Positions 31,873 through 43,993 of a stretch of 64,000 bases of DNA are shown here, in pieces. The first letter of the stretch is position 1. Each line of letters opens with the position of its first letter. The notes beneath the pieces are model-generated. The model searched no databases and was not told the DNA's origin. It worked only from the letters and a program-made list of their open reading frames with translations. Origin of the DNA: Protopterus annectens (Eukaryota > Chordata > Ceratodontiformes > Protopteridae); the NCBI RefSeq assembly GCF_019279795.1, contig NC_056731.1, positions 862,791,571 through 862,855,570 of the forward strand. The letters are read 5' to 3'. The translations under genes were made by a program, and so were the position numbers.

Positions 31873-32880
31873 ATGCCCACCCCTCCAGACATGTCTAAAG
31901 GTCAGTTCCCTGTGCTTTCTCATATTAACCTGGTGAATTTGGGCACTCTGAGGCAATGTAGCAACTGCCTTATGTACACCAACAACCCTCTCCTCTTACC
32001 TCCCAACACTCAGACTTGTGAAAGATGCACTTATATACGCCGACTGGAAGCCACGCACTCTCCAGCCAAGACTGGAATAGCTGGTCATGAGGAGAAAGTC
32101 AACACTTGCACCACACTACATGGAACACATAGACCTCCAGAACACACACCAGCACTGCCTTCACATAAAAACACAAACCACACACTTACCTTCATGGAGG
32201 CTCTCAATAAAAATCTACCCAAACAGCAGAGGCCTCCAAGGCAGAAATCCTCTCAACCACCACAACACAACACTAATCACAAGACACATAACTCTCCTAA
32301 ACAGTGTGCCACTCAACCAAAGCCCCTAAGGCAAAACAGCATGCCCAACACACTAGTCATAGGTGACTAGATAGTGAGGCACACTGATGTCCCACTCACT
32401 AGGTTGAATACGAAGAAAGTAACAGTCAGCTGCCTGTCAGCTGCCAGGATCCGCCACATAATGCACGTACTTAGGTCCCTCAACAACAGATACAAATATG
32501 ACTCTGTCATTGTACATGTGGGTATGAATGACCTGAGACATACCTCCCTGGACTACAGGAAAAGAGACATGGAGGAGCTCTCGGATTATGTAGCCCAGAC
32601 GGGTATGACACTAGCCCTGAGCAGCATCCTACCATCACCCAGAATGATACCAAAGTACAAGCAGAAAATAATTGATTTCAAAAATTGGCTAAGTTCCTGG
32701 TGTCATTCTAAGGGTATCCAGTATCTGTCTGCCTGGGATGACATAACTGACAGACCTCGATGCTTTGCCAGAGATGGCCTGCATCTGTCACCCCTGGGCT
32801 TCCGGATACTGGCCAAGGCTCTTGCCTCCCCTATCATGCCTTGTTTAGGCGGTGTTCCAAAGACCAAATTGCCACCATAA
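31873..32880 (+). pseudogene. LINE B ORF1 (zinc-ribbon plus SGNH), nonsense at the catalytic Ser
   Basis: It begins MPTPPDMSKGQFPVLSHINL and has CSNC-x17-CERC, a Lys/Gln/Pro-rich middle and the SGNH domain. The whole frame is open except one TAG at 32368-32370. This falls exactly on the Ser of the GDS block: the frame reads LVIGD-stop-IVRHTDVPL. Downstream blocks are VHVGMNDLRHTS (GxND) and RDGLHLSPLGFRILAKA (DxxH). The length (~335 residues) is normal for this ORF1 type. Confidence 0.88.
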
Positions 32881-32889
32881 CAGCTACAA

Positions 32890-33340
32890 AAAATGCAATC
32901 TGAGGGTCATGCTTCTCAACGCTATAAGTCTAAATCTCAAAATGCACTCGCTCAAAGCACTCCTTAAAATGGGAACATCGACATTTGTGCTGTAACAGAG
33001 ACCTAGTTCAAGGCAGCAGAAAGCACCCCTGCACTACCAGGCTATAACTCATTCCACACCTTTCGGCCCTAGAACTTGGACCGAACCTCCAAAGGTGGTG
33101 GTGTTTCCATATTAATAAAGGATGAGCACACCTCCAGACTGGTGGCCCAACATAACGCATCAGAGATACTTCAGGTGCAGCTAACACTGGGTAAGACAGC
33201 GAACTAGGTCGTAGCCTGCTATAGGTCCCCAACCATGTCCCAAGCCTCACACTCCACATTCGTAAGCACCCTGGAGAATATTAGGGTCCAACTTAACACT
33301 CTCATACTGGGGTGACTTCAACTATCCCTCCATTAATTTG
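32890..33340 (+). pseudogene. LINE B endonuclease remnant (C-terminal part deleted)
   Basis: Frames show LNAISLNLKMHSLKALLKMG, then the GGGVSI block in a shifted frame, and the GDFNYPSIN block just before the deletion. At about 33340 the sequence jumps to LLKTEVANFTAPMQME of the RT linker, so the end of the APE domain with SDH is missing. Several stops. Confidence 0.75.
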
Positions 33341-35410
33341 GCTACTAAAAACAGAGGTGGCTAACTTTACGGCACCCATGCAAATGGAGAATAGTTGCAT
33401 GACCGCCAAATCATACACCAATGCACTGCACAAACACGTATACAAATGCATGGATCTCATATACCCAATAGAACCAAGACGCTCTCCTCCAAAAAAGGAA
33501 GCCAATCTGGTTGTCCACTGCAATAAACAAACTCTACAATAGAAGGAGGAAATTGATGTGGAATAAGGTGAAGTTCCAAGACTGGAAAAACTCCCTTATC
33601 AGCCATAACAAAAAGTTGAGATCCCTCATCAAATCCTCTAAAGCTAGCTATGAAAACAGAATTGCAGCAGATAGTAAAGACAACCACAAGGCCTTCTATA
33701 GTTATGTAAAGAATCTCAACAGCAATACCCAGATTTGCTCTGAGCTACTGCACAATGGTACCTCCTATACCGAGCCAAAGATATTGCCAATATACTGGCC
33801 GACAGATTCAGTGCCAACTTTACCCCCAAAGGACCAATCACAATGCCAATAGATTGCCAGGCACCCATTATTACTGCTGCAGAGGTTAAAACAGCACTGT
33901 CCAAGGCCAAAAATGTAGCTTCTATGGGACCTGACAATATCCCTGGCAGTGCTCTACATGAATTACAGAGTGAACTGGCACCTCACCTGTGTGCCCTGTT
34001 CAATCACAGCCTCACCTCAGGCTTTGTCCCTACTGAATGGCACACTGCTACAGTCATCCCTCTCCACAAAGGAGGAGTGACTACAGACCATGGGAACTAT
34101 CTCTCCATTAGCCTGACAAGTCTGATATGAAAAGCTATGGAACCCATCATCATGGACCTAATAAATAAGGATATATGGAATCCCCAAATGCTGGAACCCA
34201 CACAGTTTGGTTTTGTGAAGAGTAGATCACGCCTGCTCAACTTGTTCGTCAGTCACCAGAGCTGTGAATGAAGGCAAGGTGGTTCATACAGTCTACCCTG
34301 ATCAGGCCAAGGCCTTTGATACCGTCCCCAACTCAGGAATTATTGAAAAACTCACTAAACTGGGAATCAACCCCTATATCACCAGGTGGGTTGCAAAGAT
34401 AGAACCCACAGTGTGAAAGTAGCTGACTCCCAAATCAGACTGCCGTCAAGTAATGAGTGGAGTCACACAGGGTTCAGTCCTGGGTCCTCTCCTGTTTGGT
34501 ATCTACTTCTCTGACATCTAGGCCAACACGAAGGGACTCTGGTTGACAAAATTCACAGACGATTGCAAGTTGGGAGCTATTATTAACTCCCCAAGTGATG
34601 TTGACATCCTACAGAAAGGTCTCACTGAGACCAACGACTGGTGTCAAAACCATGGCCTTAAGCTCAATGCCAAAAAATGTGTTGTCATCCCCTTTGGGAA
34701 AAACCCAGTTCCCATGAATTACCACATCGATGGTAGTCCACTGAACACAGAAGGCATTATGAGAGATCTGGGAACACAGGTTGACAGCAACCTTTCTTTT
34801 GACCATCACATTGCCACTGTGGTCAGAAAGTCCTTCTATGTGGCACATCTCATTACTAAGGGTTTTGCATCCAGGAAGAAAGAGGTCATTGTCTCCCTCT
34901 ACTCTTCCCTCATTAGACCAAATTAGACCAATCATTGTGTACAATGCCCCATTTGGCATGTACCTCACTAGACACCTGCAACAACTGGAGAGGCTGCAAA
35001 AGTATCTCATAAAGAGGATCCTAGGCCTTAAACACTTGTCCTATATGGACAGACTCAAAAAACTCCAACTATTCTCTGTCTCATATCGCCTACTTAGAGG
35101 CGATCTATGCTTGACTTACAAAGCCACGTCTGACCCAGCTCTGTTAGAAATGCTACATCTAAAAAAATCAGAATCCGCACTACACGCTCCAGAGACCTCA
35201 ACCTCATTACCACAATCGACAGAACGTGGTGGAGGGACAGGTTCATAACACAGAGACTGCCCTTGCTATGGAATAGACTTCCCATACATGTCAAACAGAG
35301 CACCTCACTGGCCCTCTTCAAGATAAATCTTGATGAGAGAATGTGAAATAGAAAATTCACCCCGGGGATCACTCCAGTGGCTCTACTTGACAGAGACACT
35401 GGGAACTAAG
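33341..35410 (+). pseudogene. LINE B reverse transcriptase (broken)
   Basis: Pieces 33511-33852 (NKLYNRRRKLMWNKVK), 33843-34130 (MGPDNIPGSALHELQSELAP), 34300-34400 (AKAFDTVPNSGIIEKL, shifted), 34480-34520 (GSVLGPLLFGIYFSD), 34543-34926 (KFTDDCKLGAIINS, where FADD has become FTDD) and 34940-35248. The C-terminal RLPLLWNRLPIHVKQ-type motif is at 35260-35300. At least five lesions. Confidence 0.85.
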
Positions 35411-35515
35411 GTCGGGTGGCACGATATCAGGGTAATCCTATGGGCTAGGCTTGTAAAGGCTCCATGTCCATTAGCCTAGAACACACCTATTAGCCTATGA
35501 ACCTATGAATGTCTG

Positions 35516-36928
35516 GCAGTTTGTGAGCACATAGACACTGCTGCTCTACCTTCACAGCAGAACAGCAATCTATGCTGACCTTGTTCACCATTCTCTGTCA
35601 GGGTTAGCCCTCCCCCACAGCAGGAATATAACCTCTCCTGCTCTCGCTCTTTGTTCCCTGGCAGCGTGAACTTCCGCAAACAGCATGGCAGTCAACTTTT
35701 ATGCCTTGTGGCATGTTACCCTACACACTCCTCTGCTCAGTATCTGTTTCTGTTGCTTTGCTGTACCCTTATGTGCACCATGTAATCCTGAAGTCCATTA
35801 GTAGTTATCATGTCTGCTGTTAGTATATCTATATGGCAGTATACTCCGTTATCTATCACATTTAGTTCCTCAATTGCTCATTATAAATGCAGTATTCAGA
35901 AATATGGTGATGGCTCTTTTTATCATGCTAAAATGGTCTTTGGAGCACAGTAATTATGCTCCATCAACTGCCAGTTGGTATGTACAGTACACAAGGTCTC
36001 TGAATTGCTGCTATACTGCACTAAGTTATCATCACAACAATGTTTGTCTCTGCATGTTCCCAGCTATGCAGAGGTCATAAACACAGTGTGCATATGCATG
36101 AACACCCCAAAGCTTGTACTGCTGTCTGTCCAAGCTGGTGATGCTTTGTTGCCCAAAGATGCAAGGCACATGGTGTCCAGTATATGCAGACATGTCCTCC
36201 TCATTTTGACCTGCTTTTCAGTAGAGCTCCAATCTGGTAAAGTCAGGAACCTAAAATCTTACTCCACCTACTGCACAGAGAATATAGAGAAAAAACACTA
36301 GGTTTCGTGATATCATGGTCCTATACTATAAAACCTGATGCACAGTTACTAGCTTGTCCGGGCAGCTGGAATCAACCACTCAGACAGGCCGTGCAGACAC
36401 AGGTAAAGTATCCTGCAGAGTTACCACTCAGACCTGTTCCACCAGTGGGAGGTAGAGGTCAAATAAAGGGAGCTAACTTTCTTTCGCAAGCATTCTGTAC
36501 TTGGTTAGGCACTGTACATTCTGTTTGCCTATTGCTGTAACTGCTTTCGCTTGTCAAGGATAGGTAGTACTGATTATTGTAAATTTTATGTTTCACAGCA
36601 GCCAAAGAGATAGAAATCAACACAGTGGCTTGTATAAGGAGATGTGAGAGGCTCTCCAGGTCATGAAATAAGTGCATTTTATAACTGTTTGTACTGTAAT
36701 ATTGTAATACACTGTCATACATATGTACTAATGTGCTGCATTTGTTTTGCCTTTTTTCCTTAGTTTTTTCTATTTCTACAGGGTCAGCTATGGTGCATGC
36801 TTAGGTGAGTCTGCATTTGCCACCATAGTTCCTGCTGGCTCACTAGTAGTCACCAGGCCTACTCTCTGCATGATTACAAAGGTCATCCTGTAAAAAGTAA
36901 CCTGGGGGTGGTCTCTGTGGTTACCTCT

Positions 36929-36930
<2 letters not shown>
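35516..36930. other. No recognisable feature
   Basis: No repeat ends or coding motifs found; short open frames lack support. Confidence 0.5.
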
Positions 36931-36932
<2 letters not shown>

Positions 36933-37015
<83 letters not shown>

Positions 37016-37016
37016 T
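36933..37016. repeat. (GT)n microsatellite
   Basis: About 40 GT units with one GTAT interruption near the right end. Confidence 0.98.
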
Positions 37017-39720
37017 AGGCTGCTCCTCTGGGTGTGCTCCAAAGGGCTCATCCATCAGCAAGTGTGAGAGCTAGTTACAATCAAGATGGGGGTTGTACTG
37101 GACACCTGCACTAGCAACCTGGAGTGTCTCCTCATGTGGTTACCAGAGTTGCATGGATGGCCAGTCCCATCCCTCAGGCCACCAAATGCAACATCTTCCC
37201 ATGATATCAGCCATGAAAGTGACTGACATCTGGGAGGGTGGTCCCCCTCCAGCCAGTCAAGCAGGCTCTCTTCATCCCTTCCTATCCTCTTTACTGTTGT
37301 TCCCTTTCTTATGCATCATTCTCCATACCCTATTTGAAGTCAGCTCTTCCCCATCACCAGTAATCAACCTCTTGTCAGTCCATGTCTCTTCACTGTCACC
37401 CACCCTATTGTGTCAATACCTGTCCTGTCAATCTCTGTCTGTATTTACATTTGTTTTTCTTCTTGGCACTAGCTCCTTGCTACTTGCTACCATTCCCTTT
37501 ACCCTTCTTAAAAATGGAAATGGGCACCTGTCCCACATAAAAAAATGCCTTTCTTCCCTTAGCTCCACATATTTTGCCACTCTTGTTGGCCTTCTTTCTT
37601 GGTCTTCCCCATTTCTGACTCTACTATCTCCCCCTTTCCTCCCCATTTTTAAGATGATGTGATTGGTACTTTGTTTTAGTGGCCTTGTATGGGCTCTGTG
37701 TTCAGTTGTGTTGCATCTATTGGCTGCTTTTTTGCATGTGTGAATATGCATGTCACCAAGACTTTCACTTTGGTCATGTGACCACTGATACTGGGGGCCC
37801 TGGCAGCAGGTTTACTGCTGTTTGATATCAGTCTTGTTTTACTATGCATCCCTTTCCCTGGCATAGTGATGCTGTGCCAGGTCTCATGCATACAGAATAA
37901 GAATTGGGTCTTTTTGGATTAATTCCTACGCTGCTTAGCATAGCGTAGAGGCATTACAAATCTTTCTGAATACCCTCCTATGTCTCATCAATTGTTTGTA
38001 TTGTCACTGCCTCAGGACCAATAAATCATATTTTGATTGTAAAAAAGCTCTTAATATAATTTAGGTGTAGACGTATTCACTCTACATGATGATAATTGTC
38101 TGATAGTACTACTCTCCTTTTTTTTCCGATTTGTGGAAATTGCAAAACTGACACTCATATGATCTGTGCTGATGCATCTAAAGATGATGTTTTTTTAGGC
38201 ACTGCATGCTAGAGATCCTATTCTCTGACAGAAAAACAGTTTTGTGGCACAGTTTGCTCAGTCTATGGAGACTTATGGTGTCAGACTCATTACTAATTGC
38301 AAAAAATTCACCCAGAGCAACATGAGTCTGAGTGCCATGTCACAATGGTGAAATTATTCTTAAAAAAAACCCCACAAGATCCACACCTAACACTTCTCTT
38401 TTATAAACACTTTTGCCAAATGGATGCAGCCTGGCCCAGATTCCGTTGGAGTGAAGAGTTTCTACCACAGCACCTTAGTTTCTTTTACTGAAGCTGCTAG
38501 AAATTCTGTGGCCTAGTGTTCATAGCTGCTTCAACAACAGGCATTATATGAGCGGCCCAAGTTCACTTCCTTCAGGACAGAATGTGTGGATCACTAATGT
38601 GAAGACTCAGGGAACTGTACTGTCACCCCACCATACAGTCTGTCCTTACCAAACAGAAGGGACACAGACATTATGTGGCAAAACAGAAATATCTCCTCCC
38701 ACTGCAAAAAAGACAGGCGACACTGGGTGAACCCAGGAGATCCAGCCAGACAATGAAAAGTGCTCCAGTTGTATCTGCTCTATATGAGCTGTCTGTGCTG
38801 TATCACATGGGCTAGATGTCCCAGAGGAGAGCTCAAACTTAAATGGCTTGATAAGTTTCATGCTGTACAATTCTTGAATATTGTGCTGCAGTGGCACCCA
38901 GACTGGTCAGTTGGTCCTCAAAATAATGCACTGCACTGTGCTGCACTACTAGTACTACTGTACTGGTCTGGACTGGATTGAGTTATATTGAGTAGTACTG
39001 CATTATACAATATAGCACTGTACTGCAACATTCTGCACTGTCCTGTATCTCTTTTCACTGTCCCTTTATATATAATGCAGCTGCTGTATTGTGCCTTATT
39101 ATATCATTCTTTGCTGTTTCTGCAATTCTATATCATATAGCTCTTGCCTCCCTCCTACATGACAGACCAAGGATCATTAAATTCCAGAACAACACTTACA
39201 CATAACATATACAACCTGATGACTCTAGATCAGCCATGGCTTCTCAGTCTGCCTGTGCACTATTTGCTGCCAGTCTTCTGTTTGCTATTACCACACAATA
39301 AGTCCACATGACATGTGCAAATACTTATTACAACTGGAAGAAAACTTCTCAGACAAACCGAGTATCAGTACCATAATAGCACCACATCTGCAAGCCAAAC
39401 ATAAAAAGGCAATCTAAAACCTACCTCTAAAACCAAATAGGTGAAGTACTGTAAATGCATTCAGCAAAACCATGACACTCAGTATATACCACATACAGCT
39501 TTTTCTATACCCATGACATACAAGAGTCACCAGAATGATCTTGCCAGGCCTTTAAGACTACAAGTACAGTCCACTGGCCATGGTACCATACTTGTTATAT
39601 GTGATTCCACTATTTGACACATTGATTCATCGCTCACAAGACTGAGCAAAGGCAGAGTAACACTCAGCTGCTAGAATCCATCATACCACTAGGGAACTGA
39701 ATTTTCTTAATCTCAAGTAT
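37017..39720. other. No recognisable feature
   Basis: A 189-codon plus-strand frame (37093-37662) is rich in Leu/Ser/Phe from pyrimidine-rich sequence and shows no motif. Around 38900-39070 there are many loosely repeated CACTG/TACTG words. I cannot assign a family. Confidence 0.5.
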
Positions 39721-39721
39721 G

Positions 39722-40808
39722 AATATTTATTTATTTATTTCCAGTTTAATAACCGGGGAAGTCCACTGGGCTCAAGGAGCCCGTTTTCAGTGGAGGCCCG
39801 GAGAGAAAAGCTCCATATTATATACAAGAAAATCAAACTTATGATTATTTAAAACAAATGTAGAATTATATACTGAGATATAGCAAAATACAATTGAAAA
39901 AAAAAATGAATACTCTTTATGACATATATGTAGTTGCTTAGAGAGCCATTTGCACAGCATAAAGTTGAACTGAGGCAGTGGAATACGCTGACAAATATTT
40001 AAAAACTATGACATTGTAAGTCTTCTGTTAGTTGCAAAGACAGAATATTTGAAAGATAGAAGTCTAGGTTTAGTAGTGTGTGGAAGAAATAAAGGAGGAA
40101 AGTGCGATGTGTACTAAGTATACATTCAAGGTTCTGGTGAGAGAAAAGGGGGGACGCTGAATAGTAGAGAGGGAGGTGGTTGTTTAGAAGAAAGAGATCT
40201 GGTGTAAGTAGAGAGAGGCAGTTGTTTAGTAGCAAAAGTGGCGTACACACATGTCAGGGATGATTATAGTAGCTAGTTAGCAGTATCCCTTAGCATGAAC
40301 CTTATATGTAGGTAGAAAGGAAAGAGAAAATTCCCAGATAGGGAGAGAGAGTAGAGTTACAAAGCTACGTACAGCATTTACATTATATACATTCAAGGTT
40401 TTGATGTTATATTACATTAGATTCAGAGAGGGGAAGCTGTAGAGGAAAAACAGCAAGGTGTAGAGGTACATGTGGAAGTACATGTATAGGAGGCAATTAG
40501 CAGAACAGGGGCATTAGCAGGATTAAGTAGGTAGGGTGCAATTACATTTCCAATTATGGGAGAGGTAGGAATGGAGCTGGGATTTGAAGTGTTCAAAGTT
40601 TTTAGAGATTCGTAATGAGGGTGGGAGAGAGTTCCATTTTTTGGCTAAGGAAAAGGATAGGAGAAACTGGCCAGCGGGACGTTTTGGTTTGTATACAGAA
40701 AGTAGATTTTGCTGGGCAGATCTCAGGGGTCTGTGAGGTGTGTAAGATGGTAAGATATTTGCTAGAGCTGGGCATGCAGTAGGTTTAAAGATTAATTTGT
40801 GGGCTGTA
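39722..40808 (-). mobile_element. L2/CR1-like LINE 3' fragment
   Basis: On the minus strand the open frame to 40523 ends with SLAKKWNSLPPSLRISKNFE and HFKSQLHSYL, the C-terminal motif of many L2/CR1-type RT proteins (LWNSLP-x-x-(L/I)R). A ~750-bp 3' UTR follows, ending in a tail of AAAT units ((TTTA)n on plus, 39725-39739) preceded by a GGAAGTCCACTGGGC hairpin-like block. The tail and sequence differ from the 8-bp-tail CR1 family here. Confidence 0.65.
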
Positions 40809-41170
40809 GTGACATGGTCATTGTCCATGTTTGGTGTAAATGACTTAAGATACAAACCCTTGGTTTATATGAAGAAAGACATCATACAGCTCTCTCTATA
40901 CAGGTGGAAAGAAACAGCCTAGAGCTGTAGCTTAATGCCATCAAGATCAGTGTTACAGCATAAGTAAATATTACTGACTTTAAAAATCGGCTAAGTTATT
41001 GGTGTCATTTCAAGGAGGTCCAATGGGTGTGTCAGGCTGGAAGGAAATGGAAGATAGTCCTACCTGCTTCACCAGTGATGCCCTGCACTTATTTCATCAG
41101 GTCTTTTGTTTACTGGCTAAGACTTCCTCTACCCCAATAGTGCCTTTTTTAGGCAATGTCAGTCTACTCA
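40809..41170 (+). pseudogene. LINE C ORF1 remnant (SGNH domain)
   Basis: Starts at GACATGGTCATTGTCCATG (DMVIVHV of the GxND block), then VNDLRYKPLVYMKKDI in a shifted frame, and ends with FTSDALHLFHQVFCLLAKTS, where DGLHL has become DALHL. The N-terminal half including the Ser block is absent. Confidence 0.7.
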
Positions 41171-41209
41171 AGCTACTAAGCAAGCAAATACAAATTCTAA
41201 TTTGGCAAA

Positions 41210-41520
41210 TACAACTGTAGTGTTGCTCAGTGCTAGTAGACTAAATAAGAAAATGTCCTCACTTGAGGATGTTCTAAATCTGGAAAATGGAGATATTTGA
41301 GTTGTCAATGTAATACGGTCCCAGAACAGTAAGAACACTCCCTCCTTATTATCTGGCTTCTATTCCTGTCATTTATTAGGCCCACAAGTATAGAGAGCAG
41401 TAATGTTGGTGGCAGTCTATCTGTCTTTATCAGAAAAAAAAAACAATGTCTAGACTTAACAACCAGGACGATAACCTTGAACTCCTTCCTATCCTTATAT
41501 CAGAAAACAAGACCTTGTAC
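41210..41520 (+). pseudogene. LINE C endonuclease remnant
   Basis: Gives LLSASRLNKKMSSLEDVLNL (for LNARSLNLKMHAVEALL), then GLQ/stop-rich sequence and a VYLSLSEKK block equivalent to GVSIFIKDT. Neither GDFNYP nor SDH is found before the RT linker begins near 41570. The C-terminal half is missing. Confidence 0.6.
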
Positions 41521-41569
41521 CACAACCTGGTCAACTACAGAACCCCAAGCCATGACACCCACAGATCAA

Positions 41570-43780
41570 GAAGTATATCTTAATAAACTAGAGTTCCTCT
41601 CCATAAACCTAGCACTGAGCAACACTACAGTTGTATCCACATCCAACCCCCCCCCCAGAAAGGAAACCTCTGTAAAAAACTTCTCCAAAGCAAACTTCAT
41701 GCTACTCAAGTCAGAAGTGACAAACTTCGTGACACCCATGCAGATGGGAACTGAAAGTTCGACTGCTGAATCCTACACTAAGGCACTGTACGAGCACATC
41801 CACTCGTGCATGAATCGTGCCATCCCCAATAGAACCAAGACACTCTCTTTTAAAAAAGGGAAGCCAATCTGGTGGTCCCTTGCCATAAACAAACTTTACA
41901 ACAAAAGGAAGAAGCTGTTGCAGAAAAGATGAAAATCCCAGGATGCAAAAAACTCCCTTACCAGCCTCAGTAAGAAGCTGAGATCCCTCATAAAATCCTC
42001 CAAAGCTAGTTACGAAAATAAATTTGCCAAAGATTCCAAAGACAACCACAAGGCATTCTATAGCTATGTCAAGAATCTAAATGGCAATGCTCAGATCTGC
42101 TCTGAGTTACAACAGAATGGCATTAAATATACTGATCCCAAGGATACTGCCAATATCCTGGCCGATCGATTCAGTGCAAACTTCACCCCTCTCACTCCCT
42201 AAAGGGCCCATCTCAATACCGAAAGATTGCCATATTCCAGTAATAACAGCCACACAGGTAAACAACGCACTCTCCAAAGCTAAGAATACAGCATTCATGG
42301 GACCAGATGACATCCCAGGCTGTGTACTACATGAACTACAAAATGAACTGGCACCTCACCTAAGTGTCATGTTTAATCATAGCCTCACCTCAGGCTTTGT
42401 GCCCACTGAGTGGTGCAGAGCTACAGTTATCCCATTCCACAAGGGAGGATCCACCGGGAACTACTGCCCCATCAGTCTGAAGAGCCTGATCAGCAAGGCC
42501 ATGGAAAGTATTATCATGGAACTTATAAACAAAGACATCAGCAACCTTCAAACACTGGACCCCATGCAGTTTGGGTTTGTGAAGTGCCGATTGTGTCTCC
42601 TGAACCTGACTGACTTCTTTGAATCAGTCTCCAGAGGCGTGGACAAGGGTAAGGTGGTCCGCACAGCCTATCTGGACCTCACCAAGACCTTCAACACCAT
42701 CCCCTACTCTGGAATCATAGATAAATGTACTAAGCTGGCTATTAATCCCTACGTCACTCGATGGGTCACCAACTGGCTTACTGACAGAACCCAGACTGTA
42801 AAAGTAGCTGACTCCAAATCCAGCTCCAAACAAGTGACAAGTGGAGTACCTTAGGGTTCAGTCCTGGGGCCACTCTTGTTTGGCATCTACTTCTCTGAAG
42901 TACAGGCCAACACTAAGGGACTCTGGCTAACAAAGTTCGTAGATGACTGCAAACTGGGAGCCATTACTGAATCCCCAAATGATGTGGATATTCTACAAAA
43001 GGGCTTTACAGAAACAGATGCTTGGTGCCAGAGCCATGGGCTGAAGCTCAATGCCAAGGAATGTATAGCTATCCCCACTGGGAAAAAACATGTACCCATG
43101 AATTACCACATAGGTGACAGTACACTAAACACCGAAAGTGTGATGAGACTTAGGGACACAGGTGGACAGTGGTCTCACCTTCGATAACCACATCACCACA
43201 ACAGTCAGGAAATCCTTCTATGTGGACCTCATCACACTAAGGGCTTTTCATCCAGAAAAAAGGAGATCATTGTCCCACTGTACTCATCCCTCATTAGACC
43301 CATTATAGAATACAACACCCCATTTGGTATGTACCTCTCAAGACATCTGCAACAACTGGAAAGGCCGCAGAAATACCTCACTAAAAGAATAACAGGCCTA
43401 AAGCAGATGCCCTATGCTGACCGTCTAAAAAATTTCCCCTATACTCTGTCGCATATCATCTACTCAGAGGCGATCTCTACTTAACATACAAGGCCATGTC
43501 AAACCCAGAGCTGTTGGACAAGCTACACTTAAAGAAATCCCAATCCCTCAGAGACACACACTCCAGGGATCTAAACCTTGTCATCACAATGAACAAAACA
43601 TGCTGGAGGGATAGGTTCCTGACCCAGAGACTCCCCAGACTCTGGAACAGACTGCCCATACATGTCAAGCAGAGAGCCTCTTTGGCCCTCTTCAAAAGGA
43701 ATCTTGGTGATTGGACGGGAGATAGGAAATTCACCCCGAGGATCATGTCAGTCACCCTGCTAGACAGGGGTCCAGGGAAG
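41570..43780 (+). pseudogene. LINE C reverse transcriptase (broken)
   Basis: The linker NFSKANFMLLKSEVTNF (41681) and KPIWWSLAINKLYNKRKKLL (41864) lead to an open 257-residue stretch (42081-42854) with MGPDDIPGCVLHELQNELAP, YCPISLKSLISKAME, QFGFVKCRLCLLNL and DLTKTFNTIPYSGIID (AFDT changed to TFNT: the catalytic Asp is lost). A TAG at 42852-42854 replaces Gln of VPQGS. Next is FVDDCKLGAITES (FADD as FVDD). The C-terminus KRNLGDWTGDRKF lies in 43496-43783. Confidence 0.85.
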
Positions 43781-43861
43781 TAAATACTGTGGGAAGAAAT
43801 AGCCAGGGAATTGTTATGGCTAGGCTTGTATAGGCCCTAGGGCCGATAGCCTAGTACCAAC

Positions 43862-43908
43862 CCAAGAACCTATAGGTTCATAGGTTATAGGTTCATAGGT
43901 TCATACTA
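43862..43908. repeat. Tail-to-tail junction of LINE C and LINE D
   Basis: AAGAACCTATAGGTTCATAG then GTTATAGGTTCATAGGTTCA: CTATGAACC-type 8-bp units from both strands meet with no sequence between them, forming a near-palindrome. One copy evidently inserted into the tail of the other, or the two recombined. Confidence 0.8.
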
Positions 43909-43993
43909 GGCTATCTGCCCTAGGGCATTTATAAGCCTAGCCAGAGTGTGTGTGGCTTTCCCTTGGGATGAGAATACTATGCCCATTTAGGAT

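Larger units (their letters stand above)
30665..35515 (+). mobile_element. CR1-like LINE, copy B
   Basis: Plus-strand element with a four-monomer 5' UTR, ORF1, a truncated endonuclease, RT and a 3' end with CTATGAACCTATGAA (two partial 8-bp units) at about 35495-35508. The 3' UTR (GGGCTAGGCTTGTAAAGGC) matches LINE C. Many stops and frameshifts. Part of the endonuclease is deleted at about 33340. Confidence 0.9.
40809..43880 (+). mobile_element. CR1-like LINE, copy C (5' truncated)
   Basis: Plus-strand copy that starts inside the SGNH domain of ORF1 at the junction with the L2-like fragment and runs to the 3' UTR (GGCTAGGCTTGTATAGGCCC at 43822) and the 8-bp tail. The endonuclease is heavily reduced. 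It meets LINE D tail to tail at 43865-43906. Confidence 0.88.

Noticed and set aside
37093-37662. 189-codon open frame on the plus strand
   Set aside because: Pyrimidine-rich composition gives Leu/Ser/Phe-rich translation; no motif, no homologue pattern, no splice or promoter support.
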